Assembly (NCBI RefSeq): GCF_000024205.1
Contig: NC_013216.1
Span: forward strand, 1,178,001-1,242,000
DNA length: 64,000 nt
Reading direction: 5' to 3'
Origin: Desulfofarcimen acetoxidans DSM 771
GTDB lineage: Bacteria > Bacillota > Desulfotomaculia > Desulfotomaculales > Desulfofarciminaceae
Below are positions 54,678-62,667 of the stretch, piece by piece. Made by a program: the position numbers and the translations under genes. Below the pieces are notes generated by a model. It was not told the origin of the DNA and searched no databases. It saw nothing but the letters and a program-made list of their open reading frames with translations. How positions within the stretch are numbered: position 1 is the first letter of the stretch; the number at the start of each line of letters is the position of its first letter.

Positions 54678-56107
54678 TGGGTATTAATTTATCATTGCTT
54701 AGCATAGAAATCCTTACTGCAATACTGGGGCTGGCTATACTGGTATTGGGTTTAGTGGTACCCAGTAATGCCCGCCGTGGTGTAGGTTATGTAACTTGCT
54801 TGTTCTTGCTGGGTATTCTGGGAGCAAGCATATTGACTTGGGACAATGTCGGCACAGTGTTTGGCGGCATGTATATTGTTGACCAGTATTCAATTTTCTT
54901 TAAACAGATCTTTATAATTGCAGCAATACTGGTTGTTATGGGTTCCATGCGTTATGTTAATGAAATGGGAAGCCAGTCTGAATATTACAGCATGCTGGTT
55001 TTCACCCTTCTGGGCATGATGGTTATGGCTTCAGCAGGTGATTTCATCACACTTTATCTTGGTTTAGAATTAATGACCATAGCCTTTTGCATATTGGTTT
55101 GCTTCCGTAAATTGGAGACAAAATCAGTTGAAGCAGGTATAAAGTATATTCTCCTTGCTGGCATGTCCTCTGCTGTATTGTTATACGGTATGAGTTTGAT
55201 TTACGGTTTGACCGGAACGGTACAAATTAATGAGATAGCAGGAATTGTTAAACAGGGTACTGCTTCACCTTTATTGCTGCTGGGCGTGGTCATGCTGATT
55301 GCAGGTTTTGGTTTTAAGATTTCCGCAGTTCCTTTCCATATGTGGTCACCTGATGTTTACGAAGGTGCTCCTACACCTGTTACTTCATTTTTAGCTGTGG
55401 GCTCAAAGGCTGCTTCCTTTGCCATCATTCTGCGTGTATTTGTCGGTGCTCTGCCGGGTATATTCAGCAGTTGGTCTATGGTAGTGGCTATACTTGCTGC
55501 TGTTACAATTATAATTGGTAACCTGGTTGCCATACCGCAAACAAATATTAAGAGAATGCTGGCCTACTCCAGTATTGGTCAAGCAGGTTATATCCTGGTT
55601 GGTCTGGTAGCAGCTACAGAGGCCGGTATTAAAGGCGTAATGTTTTATGCGTTGCTTTATGTTTTTAGCACGGTGGGTGCTTTTACCGTTGTCAGTTCTG
55701 TTTTTGATGCTATAGGCAGTGAGGAAATCAAGGACTATGCCGGCTTATCGCAGCGTGCTCCGTTACTGGCGGCAGTTCTAACAATGTCTATGCTGTCTAT
55801 GGCAGGAATTCCGCCTCTGGCCGGTTTTGTAGGCAAGTTTTACCTTTTCTCTACAATAGTTGATAATTATCTCTGGCTGGTTTTCATCGGCTTGGTAATG
55901 AGCATGATTTCAGTTTATTACTATCTGCGAGTTGCTCTGGTTATATACCGTGACAAGCCGCTTGATGAAACACCTATTACGGTATCCAGTTCGGTGGCTA
56001 TCACATTAATTATCACCATGGTTATTACCGTTATTCTTGGTGTATATCCGGGACCGGTTGCTGAAATTTCAAATACCGCAGCACACTCGTTCTTCTTTTT
56101 ACCATAA
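54677..56107 (+). CDS. nuoN: NADH-quinone oxidoreductase subunit N
   Basis: A 476-residue proton-pumping subunit, about 14 helices. YLGLELMTIAFCILV and VPFHMWSPDVYEGAPTPVT are typical. GTG start 54677 follows GGAGGG and overlaps the nuoM stop. Last gene of the operon; a strong terminator follows. Confidence 0.97.
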   Translation: MGINLSLLSIEILTAILGLAILVLGLVVPSNARRGVGYVTCLFLLGILGASILTWDNVGTVFGGMYIVDQYSIFFKQIFIIAAILVVMGSMRYVNEMGSQSEYYSMLVFTLLGMMVMASAGDFITLYLGLELMTIAFCILVCFRKLETKSVEAGIKYILLAGMSSAVLLYGMSLIYGLTGTVQINEIAGIVKQGTASPLLLLGVVMLIAGFGFKISAVPFHMWSPDVYEGAPTPVTSFLAVGSKAASFAIILRVFVGALPGIFSSWSMVVAILAAVTIIIGNLVAIPQTNIKRMLAYSSIGQAGYILVGLVAATEAGIKGVMFYALLYVFSTVGAFTVVSSVFDAIGSEEIKDYAGLSQRAPLLAAVLTMSMLSMAGIPPLAGFVGKFYLFSTIVDNYLWLVFIGLVMSMISVYYYLRVALVIYRDKPLDETPITVSSSVAITLIITMVITVILGVYPGPVAEISNTAAHSFFFLP

Positions 56108-56117
56108 AGATGTATTT

Positions 56118-56158
56118 AAGGCCCGTACTCTTTTGAAAGAGTGCGGGCCTTGTTTTTT
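56118..56158 (+). terminator. Terminator of the nuo operon
   Basis: AAGGCCCG.ACTCTTT / AAAGAGT.CGGGCCTT stem (15 bp with one T-G position) and a TG loop, then GTTTTTT. Confidence 0.95.
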
Positions 56159-56240
56159 AATAGGCTCCATTTATAGTATATATACCTGCTTCCTACAAAA
56201 AATAATGGTAAAACATTTTTAGGAAGAAGGAGAGTTGATT

Positions 56241-57104
56241 ATGCCCGGCGAAAACAATAGCTACGAAATAGCCATAATCGGCTGTGGGCCGGCAGGTTTG
56301 TCTGCCGCAGTAAATGCCAGGATTCGCAGAAAGACTTTTGTTATTTTTGGAGGGGAATTTTGTACTCCTAAACTGCATAGTTCTCCACAGGTGGATAATT
56401 ATCTGGGATTTCCGAAAGTTAAAGGGGAAGATTTGCGGAAGCACTTTCTGCGACATGTAAAGGAAATGGAAATAAATATTAATAGCGTCAGGGTCAGCGC
56501 AGTATACCCGCAGGCAGAAGGTTTTGAATTAGTGGCCGGAGAGCATAATTATAACGCAAAGTCGGTGATTATTGCAACGGGTGTAACCGCTGCAAAACTG
56601 TTTCCGGGCGAAAAAGAATACCTGGGTCGTGGTGTAGGGTATTGTGCCACTTGCGATGGGCCGCTTTATTCAGGTAGAACGGTGGCTATAATAGGTTATA
56701 TAAAGGATGCTCTGAAAGAAGCAAAATACTTGTCTGAACTGTGCCACAAAGTGTACTTTCTCCCGTTGTTTGAGGAGCAAGTTGGTAGTCTGCAGCAAAA
56801 TGTCGAGATAATTAAAGATCAGCCGGTACGGATTAACGGCCAGCAGACGGTTACGGAACTTCAAACAGAAGGACGCAGAATTGCTGTTAACGGTGTATTC
56901 ATATATCGCCAGACAATCTTGCCAGATCAATTAGTGCCTGGATTAGAAATAGAAGGTAGTGCAATTAAGGTTAACCGTTCTTTAGAAACTAGTATAAAAG
57001 GAATCTATGCTGCGGGTGACTGTACAGGCAGCCCTTATCAATTGGCCAAGGCGGTAGGTGAAGGAGCCGTAGCTGCGCTGCATGCTGCGGACTTTCTGGG
57101 ATAG
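56241..57104 (+). CDS. Thioredoxin-reductase-like flavoprotein without a clear NADPH site
   Basis: A 287-residue protein with the FAD-binding GCGPAGLSAAV (14-24), the redox CATC (135-138) and C-terminal GIYAAGDCTG of thioredoxin reductases. The second Rossmann motif, normally GGGxSAxEEA, reads IIGYIKDALKEA, and no HRRxxxR follows. Clostridial enzymes with this loss take electrons from ferredoxin instead of NADPH; the same is suggested here (inference). ATG 56241 is set by AAGGAGAG. Confidence 0.85.
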   Translation: MPGENNSYEIAIIGCGPAGLSAAVNARIRRKTFVIFGGEFCTPKLHSSPQVDNYLGFPKVKGEDLRKHFLRHVKEMEININSVRVSAVYPQAEGFELVAGEHNYNAKSVIIATGVTAAKLFPGEKEYLGRGVGYCATCDGPLYSGRTVAIIGYIKDALKEAKYLSELCHKVYFLPLFEEQVGSLQQNVEIIKDQPVRINGQQTVTELQTEGRRIAVNGVFIYRQTILPDQLVPGLEIEGSAIKVNRSLETSIKGIYAAGDCTGSPYQLAKAVGEGAVAALHAADFLG

Positions 57105-57126
57105 TAAGTAAGCTTTAGATTTGTCA

Positions 57127-57161
57127 AAATGAGCATGTTCAGTTTATGAGCGTGCTCATTT
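57127..57161 (+). terminator. Hairpin after the flavoprotein gene
   Basis: AAATGAGCA...TGCTCATTT, 9 bp plus a TG/CG extension, loop about 13 nt. Only TTT follows, and the next gene begins 16 bp later, so it may be an attenuator rather than a full terminator. Confidence 0.5.
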
Positions 57162-57177
57162 GTGAGGAGTGTATAGT

Positions 57178-57303
57178 ATGAAATACATATTGATTATTCT
57201 CTTACTGGGTGGATTGGCAGGTGCCGGTTTAATGCTGTGGTTGGGCATTAAAAATGCTCAAAGGCCTACTGCTAAACAAAGTGGTGAGGATAATGACGGT
57301 TAA
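57178..57303 (+). CDS. 41-residue single-span membrane protein
   Basis: ATG 57178 behind GAGGAGTG opens a 41-residue frame: one hydrophobic helix (about 3-25, with GGLAGAG) and a hydrophilic C-terminal tail (AQRPTAKQSGEDNDG). It overlaps the yraN start by 11 bp, which suggests translational coupling. I do not recognise a family. Confidence 0.65.
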   Translation: MKYILIILLLGGLAGAGLMLWLGIKNAQRPTAKQSGEDNDG

Positions 57304-57652
57304 AAAACAGCTTCTGGGGCGTTTAGGAGAGTCTGTAGCGGCACGATACTTGTATTCAAAAGGCTTTATAATAATACATCAGAATTTTCGCTGCAGGTTA
57401 GGTGAAATTGATATTATAGCAAGAGAAAAAGGTGTTACGGTGTTTGTTGAAGTTAGATCCCGGTGCGGCAGTTCTTATGGTTTGCCTCAGGAGAGCGTGG
57501 TTATAAAAAAACAAGTTAAGCTTCGCAAGCTTGCTCAGTATTACATAGCCAGATATGCTCTAACTGGTGATTTTAGATTTGATGTCGTGGCTGTTATGTT
57601 TGAACAGGATAACTCTATAAAGCTTATTGAGCATTTCAGGAATGCTTTTTAA
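57293..57652 (+). CDS. yraN: YraN family (UPF0102) protein
   Basis: A 119-residue UPF0102 protein with an endonuclease-like core: GRLGESVAARYL, FRCRLGEIDIIARE and VFVEVRSRCGSSYG hold the Glu, Asp and E-x-K-like acidic/basic residues of that fold (the last Lys is Arg here). Often found near rnhB and dprA. ATG 57293 fits the family N-terminus; a GTGAGG precedes. Confidence 0.9.
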   Translation: MTVKKQLLGRLGESVAARYLYSKGFIIIHQNFRCRLGEIDIIAREKGVTVFVEVRSRCGSSYGLPQESVVIKKQVKLRKLAQYYIARYALTGDFRFDVVAVMFEQDNSIKLIEHFRNAF

Positions 57653-57814
57653 TCAGGATGTTAAGAGGTAAAACGGCATTAATCGTTGTCAATTGTGTTG
57701 TCTAAAACATAAATTACATATACAGTAATTTATAGTTATTCATAAATTTATATAGAACAGTAAAACCTGATTCTAATAAAATAGAAGAATACCTGGTGTG
57801 GCTAAATTTTACAG

Positions 57815-57820
57815 TATAAT
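57815..57820 (+). promoter_or_regulatory. -10 element before yitT
   Basis: Perfect TATAAT 24 bp before the yitT start; the -35 region is weak. Confidence 0.4.
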
Positions 57821-57843
57821 TGCAGGTTGTGAGAGGTGAAAGT

Positions 57844-58743
57844 GTGAAGGATAAACTGGTTTTACTCTGTAATAATCTAAAAACCTGTAGCATAAGGCGA
57901 ATTTTGACTAATTTGTTTCTGATTTTTACCGGTGCTTTTGTTGTTGCTCTTAGCTTGAATATGCTTATAATTCCACATCACCTGCTAACCGGTGGGATAA
58001 CAGGCATCGCTATTATTCTTAAATATCTGATTAAGACTCCGGTAGCCTGGATGATATTATTCTTAAATATACCTATCTTCGTCTGGGGATATAGAGAAAT
58101 AAATAAAACATTTTTCATTTACAGCTTAATTGGGACCTTTGCTCTGAGTATCATGATAAGCATAACCAGGAACCTCTTTCCGGTACCTCAAATTGACCTG
58201 ATTCTTGTGGCTATATTTGGCGGTGCATTAAACGGTGCGGGCTTCGGACTTATTTTTAGGGGCAATGGCAGTACCGGTGGAACTGATATAATAGCCATAG
58301 TTTTGAGAAAGAAAAAAAACCTTGGCTTGGGAGAGGTTACTTTTTATTTTAATCTAATCGTAATTTTAGTTTCTCTTATTTTTTTTCCGGTTAATGTTGG
58401 CTTGTACACTATTATTTCTATGTATGTTGCCAGTAATATAATGGATACAGTGATAATCGGGGTTAATACCAAAAAGTCTGTTATTATAATATCTGACAGA
58501 CCTACTCAGATAGGAAATTGTATTATCAATGAATTGCACAGGGGGGTAACCTATTTTGTGGCCCAGGGTGCCTATTCAAAAATGAATAAAACAGTTGTAA
58601 ACAGTGTTATTAACCGTTTTGAATTGGCGCATTTAAAGGATATTGTGACCAGAGTAGATCCCGGCGCATTTGTCTATATTTCCGACGCCAGCGAAGTGTT
58701 GGGGCAGGGGTTTACAACTCCGGTAAAAAAACAGTCATCATAA
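57844..58743 (+). CDS. YitT family membrane protein
   Basis: A 299-residue protein with five or six N-terminal membrane helices (DUF161 repeats, with LLTGGITGIAIIL and GNGSTGGTDIIA) and a C-terminal cytosolic DUF2179 domain (about 215-290). Function unknown in the family. GTG 57844 follows GAGAGGTGA. Confidence 0.92.
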   Translation: MKDKLVLLCNNLKTCSIRRILTNLFLIFTGAFVVALSLNMLIIPHHLLTGGITGIAIILKYLIKTPVAWMILFLNIPIFVWGYREINKTFFIYSLIGTFALSIMISITRNLFPVPQIDLILVAIFGGALNGAGFGLIFRGNGSTGGTDIIAIVLRKKKNLGLGEVTFYFNLIVILVSLIFFPVNVGLYTIISMYVASNIMDTVIIGVNTKKSVIIISDRPTQIGNCIINELHRGVTYFVAQGAYSKMNKTVVNSVINRFELAHLKDIVTRVDPGAFVYISDASEVLGQGFTTPVKKQSS

Positions 58744-58805
58744 AGCGAGATGCTTTAAGTTAATATGCGCCAGGAAATAGGATTCTGTTTAGACTAAGCC
58801 AGAAG

Positions 58806-60356
58806 CTACTGATACTTTCTGTCCAGATTTCTGTATTGAATAGCTTCGGCCAGGTGTTCCACCTCAATTTTAGCCACTCCTGCTAAATCAGCAATGGTGC
58901 GGGCCAGTTTTAGAATTTTGTCGTGGGACCTGGCGCTTAAACGAAGTTGGTTAAAAGCTGATTTCATAAGAGCAGCCGCCGCCTTACTTAATCCGCAGAA
59001 GGCTCTTACCTCTGATGGCCCCATCTGTGCATTACATCTTATATTTGTTGTTTTGTTATTCGGTCTGTGAAAACGCTTATGTTGTAAGAACCTGGCTGCT
59101 TCTACTCTTCGTTTAATTTCAAGTGAGTTTTCTCCTTTATTCTTCCCTAACAATTCCTCATAATTGATACGGGGAACTTCTATCTGAATATCTATTCGGT
59201 CCAGTAATGGACCGGATATACGGTTTATATATTTTTGTATCTGGTGAGGGGTACAAGTACATTCTCTATTATTCGTGTCAGCGAAAAAAAATCCACAGGG
59301 ACATGGGTTCATCGAAGCTACCAGCATAAATTGAGCCGGATAGGTGACTGTGGCGTTTACTCTGGATATAGTAATAATACCGTCTTCCATAGGTTGTCTC
59401 AAACATTCCAGAGCTTCTTTATGAAACTCTGGAAACTCATCCAAAAACAGAACACCGTGCTGTGAGAGGCTTATTTCTCCAGGGCGCGGATATCTGCCGC
59501 CTCCTGTTAAACTGTTAATGGTTGCTGTATGATGAGGGGAACGGAAGGGCCGTTGTGAAATCATAGGTTTTTCAGGCTTAATTAGACCTGCCAGGCTGTA
59601 TATCTTGGTAACCTCCATAGCCTCATCTATGGTCAGATTGGGCATTATGCCAGGTAAACGGCGGGCCAGCATAGTTTTTCCCGAACCTGGGCTTCCCAGC
59701 ATAAGTAAATTGTGGCCACCCGTTGCAGCCACTTCCAGTGCCCTGCGTGCTTCATGCTGTCCATATACATCAGCCATATCAGGATATATAAGTTGAGTAT
59801 TATTAAGCATGGATTCTAAATCAACTTTAGAGGGTAGAATTTCTATTTCTGCTCGTAAGAATTGCACAAGTTGATGAAGGCTGTTAACCGGATATATTTC
59901 AATGCCGCTTGTTAGTGCTGCCTCCATGGCATTTGCTGCAGGAACTATTGTTTTAATGAAATTATTCTCTCTGATTACCATAGTATGGGGCAGCACACCC
60001 TGGATACTTCTGACTGAACCATCTAAAGAGAGCTCACCCAAAAAAATATATGCGTCACAGTTTTCCTGCTTAACTTGTCCTGTAGCAGTCAGTATGGCAG
60101 CAGCTATGGGCAGATCATAAATCGGCCCTTCTTTTTTTATGTCAGCCGGGGCCAAGTTTACAGTGATTTTTTTTACAGGAAAATCATATCCTGAATTCCT
60201 TATAGCCGTACGAACCCTGTCACGTGACTCGCGTACCGCGGCATCAGGCAAACCTACAATATCAAATCCAGGCAGGCCGGACGATACATCTACTTCAACC
60301 TGAATGACCTGGCCGTCAAGTCCTATAAGCGCAGTGCTTTTGATAATTGAAAGCAT
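58806..60356 (-). CDS. YifB/ComM family Mg-chelatase-like AAA+ ATPase
   Basis: A 516-residue YifB/ComM protein. N-terminal Lon-substrate-like domain (GLPGFDIVGLPDAAVRESR), then an AAA+ domain with Walker A GSPGSGKTM and the family motifs MNPCPCG and GPLLDRIDI, then a C-terminal Mg-chelatase domain. In transformable bacteria ComM promotes branch migration during recombination. ATG 60356 is set by AAGGTGA; a GTG at 60365 overlaps that site. Often near dprA, as here. Confidence 0.94.
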   Translation of the reverse strand: MLSIIKSTALIGLDGQVIQVEVDVSSGLPGFDIVGLPDAAVRESRDRVRTAIRNSGYDFPVKKITVNLAPADIKKEGPIYDLPIAAAILTATGQVKQENCDAYIFLGELSLDGSVRSIQGVLPHTMVIRENNFIKTIVPAANAMEAALTSGIEIYPVNSLHQLVQFLRAEIEILPSKVDLESMLNNTQLIYPDMADVYGQHEARRALEVAATGGHNLLMLGSPGSGKTMLARRLPGIMPNLTIDEAMEVTKIYSLAGLIKPEKPMISQRPFRSPHHTATINSLTGGGRYPRPGEISLSQHGVLFLDEFPEFHKEALECLRQPMEDGIITISRVNATVTYPAQFMLVASMNPCPCGFFFADTNNRECTCTPHQIQKYINRISGPLLDRIDIQIEVPRINYEELLGKNKGENSLEIKRRVEAARFLQHKRFHRPNNKTTNIRCNAQMGPSEVRAFCGLSKAAAALMKSAFNQLRLSARSHDKILKLARTIADLAGVAKIEVEHLAEAIQYRNLDRKYQ

Positions 60357-60365
60357 AATAATCAC

Positions 60366-60679
60366 CTTATATCAATTTTACCGAAAATTTACTTTAATTA
60401 ATTATAGTTAAATTTCTATATGTGTTAACCATACTCCTGCCAATAATCTAAAAAAGTTAAAAGTCATGAAGTGCAATTTTAACAGAATTAATATCATATG
60501 AAAAATAAGCAATAATGAGCCGCAGCTCGTCTTATTGTCAAACAGTAATATTTTATATTGACATTAATTTAACTAAAATAAGTGATATAAATCACAAAAG
60601 ATTATGATGTGTTCAACGGTTTAATTATTTATTTCTTGTTATGATATCAACAGTAACCAATAAAAGTGGGGTGTATTTA
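60366..60679. other. Divergent intergenic region yifB/ferredoxin
   Basis: AT-rich 314 bp. It holds a bulged hairpin CAATAA-GAGC/GCTC-TTATTG (60510-60537), a TTGACA at 60558 with no matching -10, and the Crp/Fnr-type palindrome at 60582. No ORF is supported. Confidence 0.5.
60582..60595 (+). promoter_or_regulatory. Crp/Fnr-family operator (HcpR-like) upstream of the ferredoxin gene
   Basis: GTGAT ATAA ATCAC, a perfect palindrome. Its centre lies about 91 bp before the ATG. A TAATTA at 60622-60627 could be the -10 of a promoter activated from about -41.5. HcpR regulators of anaerobes use this kind of site and often control such a ferredoxin gene. Confidence 0.65.
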
Positions 60680-61054
60680 ATGGCCAAAAGGAAAATTGTT
60701 AAGATCAATGAGGAAAAATGTACAGGTTGTGGTTTATGTGTTTCACCGTGCGCGGAGGGTGCTATTGTTTTAGTTGGCGGTAAAGCTAAAGTATTACGGG
60801 AAGAACTCTGTGATGGCGCAGGTTTTTGTCTGGGTATTTGTCCCGAAGGAGCTTTGTCAATTGAAGAGAGGGAAACAGTTGACTTTAACCATAAAGCGGT
60901 AGAAGAAAATTTAAAAAGCAGACCGGTTGATGCCAGCAGTGTTTTTTGTAAGTCATGTGGTCGGGGGGATGAAATACCTTTGTTGCCGGTTAGACTCAAA
61001 GGTGATAGTATCTGGATTTGTGTTAAGTGTCTGCCCGGTTATATACATGGTTAA
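60680..61054 (+). CDS. Two-cluster ferredoxin with C-terminal CxxC pairs
   Basis: A 124-residue protein. The first cluster motif is C14/C17/C20 with C24; the second, CDGAGFCLGICP, has only three cysteines (44, 50, 54), as in the ferredoxin group linked to hybrid cluster protein. Residues 90-117 carry CKSC and CVKC, a zinc-ribbon-like pair after a 30-residue linker. ATG 60680 after GTGGGGTG. Regulation by the upstream palindrome points to a nitrosative or redox stress role (inference). Confidence 0.88.
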   Translation: MAKRKIVKINEEKCTGCGLCVSPCAEGAIVLVGGKAKVLREELCDGAGFCLGICPEGALSIEERETVDFNHKAVEENLKSRPVDASSVFCKSCGRGDEIPLLPVRLKGDSIWICVKCLPGYIHG

Positions 61055-61097
61055 AGCGGATTATATATTAATACTAAATTTATATTTGACTGTTTAT

Positions 61098-61126
61098 AAG
61101 CCGGAGATAAAGCTGCCGGCTTTTTT
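61098..61126 (+). terminator. Terminator after the ferredoxin gene
   Basis: AAGCCGG / CCGGCTT with an 11-nt loop and a run of six T. Confidence 0.9.
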
Positions 61127-61135
61127 CTTACTCAT

Positions 61136-61243
61136 TGGAAATCATGCTTATAATGGATCTGCGGATAAGGAAAGGTTAGTACTGCATAATTTCCAGTAAG
61201 CATGAGTGCCTGTGGCTGCCTGAAAATTGCTTAAGGCGGTTTT
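61136..61243 (-). repeat. Intergenic repeat, copy C
   Basis: Reversed relative to copies A and B. On the minus strand: a degraded first hairpin (CGCCTTAAGCAATTTTC), then CAGCCACAGGCACTCATGC, then GGAAATTATGC paired with GCATGATTTCC. CAGCCACAGGCACTC is shared with copy A, and CAGTACTAA with copy B. Its GCATGATTT end lies about 10 bp from the ferredoxin terminator. Confidence 0.8.
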
Positions 61244-61496
61244 GGGGGATTTGAAAGGTTTGTCGATTCAAAAGTAGGTAAAGTTTTTGCGGAAGGCTTG
61301 TTATTCTTACCAACTCTTGATACAATAATTTATTTAAGTATTGTAAAAATTATTTTATCAGGGATTAATTTTCTAATGTTTTTAAAATGTTATCTGTTAA
61401 AAGCAGGAGAATCGAAATTTTCAACGAATGACCACTTAATTAGTTTTTTACTGATTATGGTTCTATATGTGAACATTTATTTAGGGGTGTAAGCAA
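61244..61496. other. Intergenic region before dprA
   Basis: AT-rich 253 bp without a supported gene. An open frame at 61298-61492 has no ribosome binding site and no recognisable protein. No clear promoter for dprA is seen. Confidence 0.4.
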
Positions 61497-62597
61497 TTGG
61501 ATGATAGGATGTATTGTTTATTCTGGCAGATTATAGCCCCGGCATCAGCCAGGCGGGTGTGGCAGTTGGATAATCATTTTGGTTCTTTAAAAGCTGCTTG
61601 GGAAGCACCGGAAAAGGAAATACGTTCATTATTCGGAACTAAAGTCGACGCGGCAGATGCTTTGCTAAGGGCTAGGAATACTTTTGATCCGGTTAGAGAG
61701 AAAGAAAAACTAAATAATATCGGGGCAGATTTCATAACATATAAGGATCACAATTATCCCGAAAACCTGCGAGCGATTTATGACCCGCCACCTGCTCTTT
61801 TTGTTATGGGGCAAATAACAAATGCTGATCAACTGGCCGTGGCCCTGGTCGGATCCAGAAAAGCTACTTCCTATGGATTGTCTGTTGCCGAACAGTTGTC
61901 CGTGGCATTGGTTAAATCAGGAATAAGCATAGTGAGCGGGATGGCTCGTGGCATAGACAGCGCTGCACATAAAGGTTGTTTGTCTGCCTACGGTAGAACA
62001 ATAGCGGTATTGGGAAGCGGCTTAAATGTTATCTACCCTAGAGAAAACCGTAAGCTAATGGAGAGAATTGCTGCCTCAGGGGCGGTAATCAGCGAATTTC
62101 CGTTGGACTCCCAACCGGAAGCCTGGCATTTTCCCATGCGCAACCGTATTATCAGCGGGCTTTCCCGTGCCGTTGTGGTGATAGAGGCGGGGGAAAAGAG
62201 CGGTGCTTTAATTACAGCCGACTTTGCTTTAGAGCAGGGCAGAGATGTTATGGCAGTGCCTGGCAGCATCGGCAGCCCACTGAGTCGCGGGCCACATAAA
62301 TTAATCAAACAGGGTGCTAAATTGGTGGAAAATGCAGGTGATATTCTTGATGAATTAGGTATTACCACTTTATTCCCGGTCGAAGAAAGTACCAACGCTT
62401 CTGTGGCATTAAACAGGGATGAAGAGACTGTTTTCGGTCTAATCTCTGTTAATCCTGTCCATTTTGATGAGATAGTTGATAAATCTAATCTGCCGGCTCA
62501 GAAGGTTTTAGCTTCCTTGATGTTTTTGGAGTTAAAAAACCTGGTACGCCAGCTGCCGGGACGGCAGTATGCCCTGTGTAAGTTTATCAATGGTTAA
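61497..62597 (+). CDS. dprA: DNA-processing protein DprA
   Basis: A 366-residue DprA/Smf. N-terminal SAM-like helices, then the Rossmann-type core with GSRKATSYG, SGMARGIDSAAHKG, VLGSGLNVIYPRENRKL and IEAGEKSGALITADFALEQGR (read in parts), and a C-terminal winged helix (about 300-366). It loads RecA on incoming single-stranded DNA. TTG start at 61497 after AGGGGTG. Upstream of topA, the usual Firmicute order. Confidence 0.96.
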   Translation: MDDRMYCLFWQIIAPASARRVWQLDNHFGSLKAAWEAPEKEIRSLFGTKVDAADALLRARNTFDPVREKEKLNNIGADFITYKDHNYPENLRAIYDPPPALFVMGQITNADQLAVALVGSRKATSYGLSVAEQLSVALVKSGISIVSGMARGIDSAAHKGCLSAYGRTIAVLGSGLNVIYPRENRKLMERIAASGAVISEFPLDSQPEAWHFPMRNRIISGLSRAVVVIEAGEKSGALITADFALEQGRDVMAVPGSIGSPLSRGPHKLIKQGAKLVENAGDILDELGITTLFPVEESTNASVALNRDEETVFGLISVNPVHFDEIVDKSNLPAQKVLASLMFLELKNLVRQLPGRQYALCKFING

Positions 62598-62667
62598 AAA
62601 TAAGATTAAAAGTTAATACTAATAGGCAATTGAAATTTCGGTGTAAAGGAAATCGGGGTGGACTATT

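Noticed and set aside
61298-61492. 64-codon frame upstream of dprA
   Set aside because: No ribosome binding site, AT-rich sequence, no protein features beyond random hydrophobicity.
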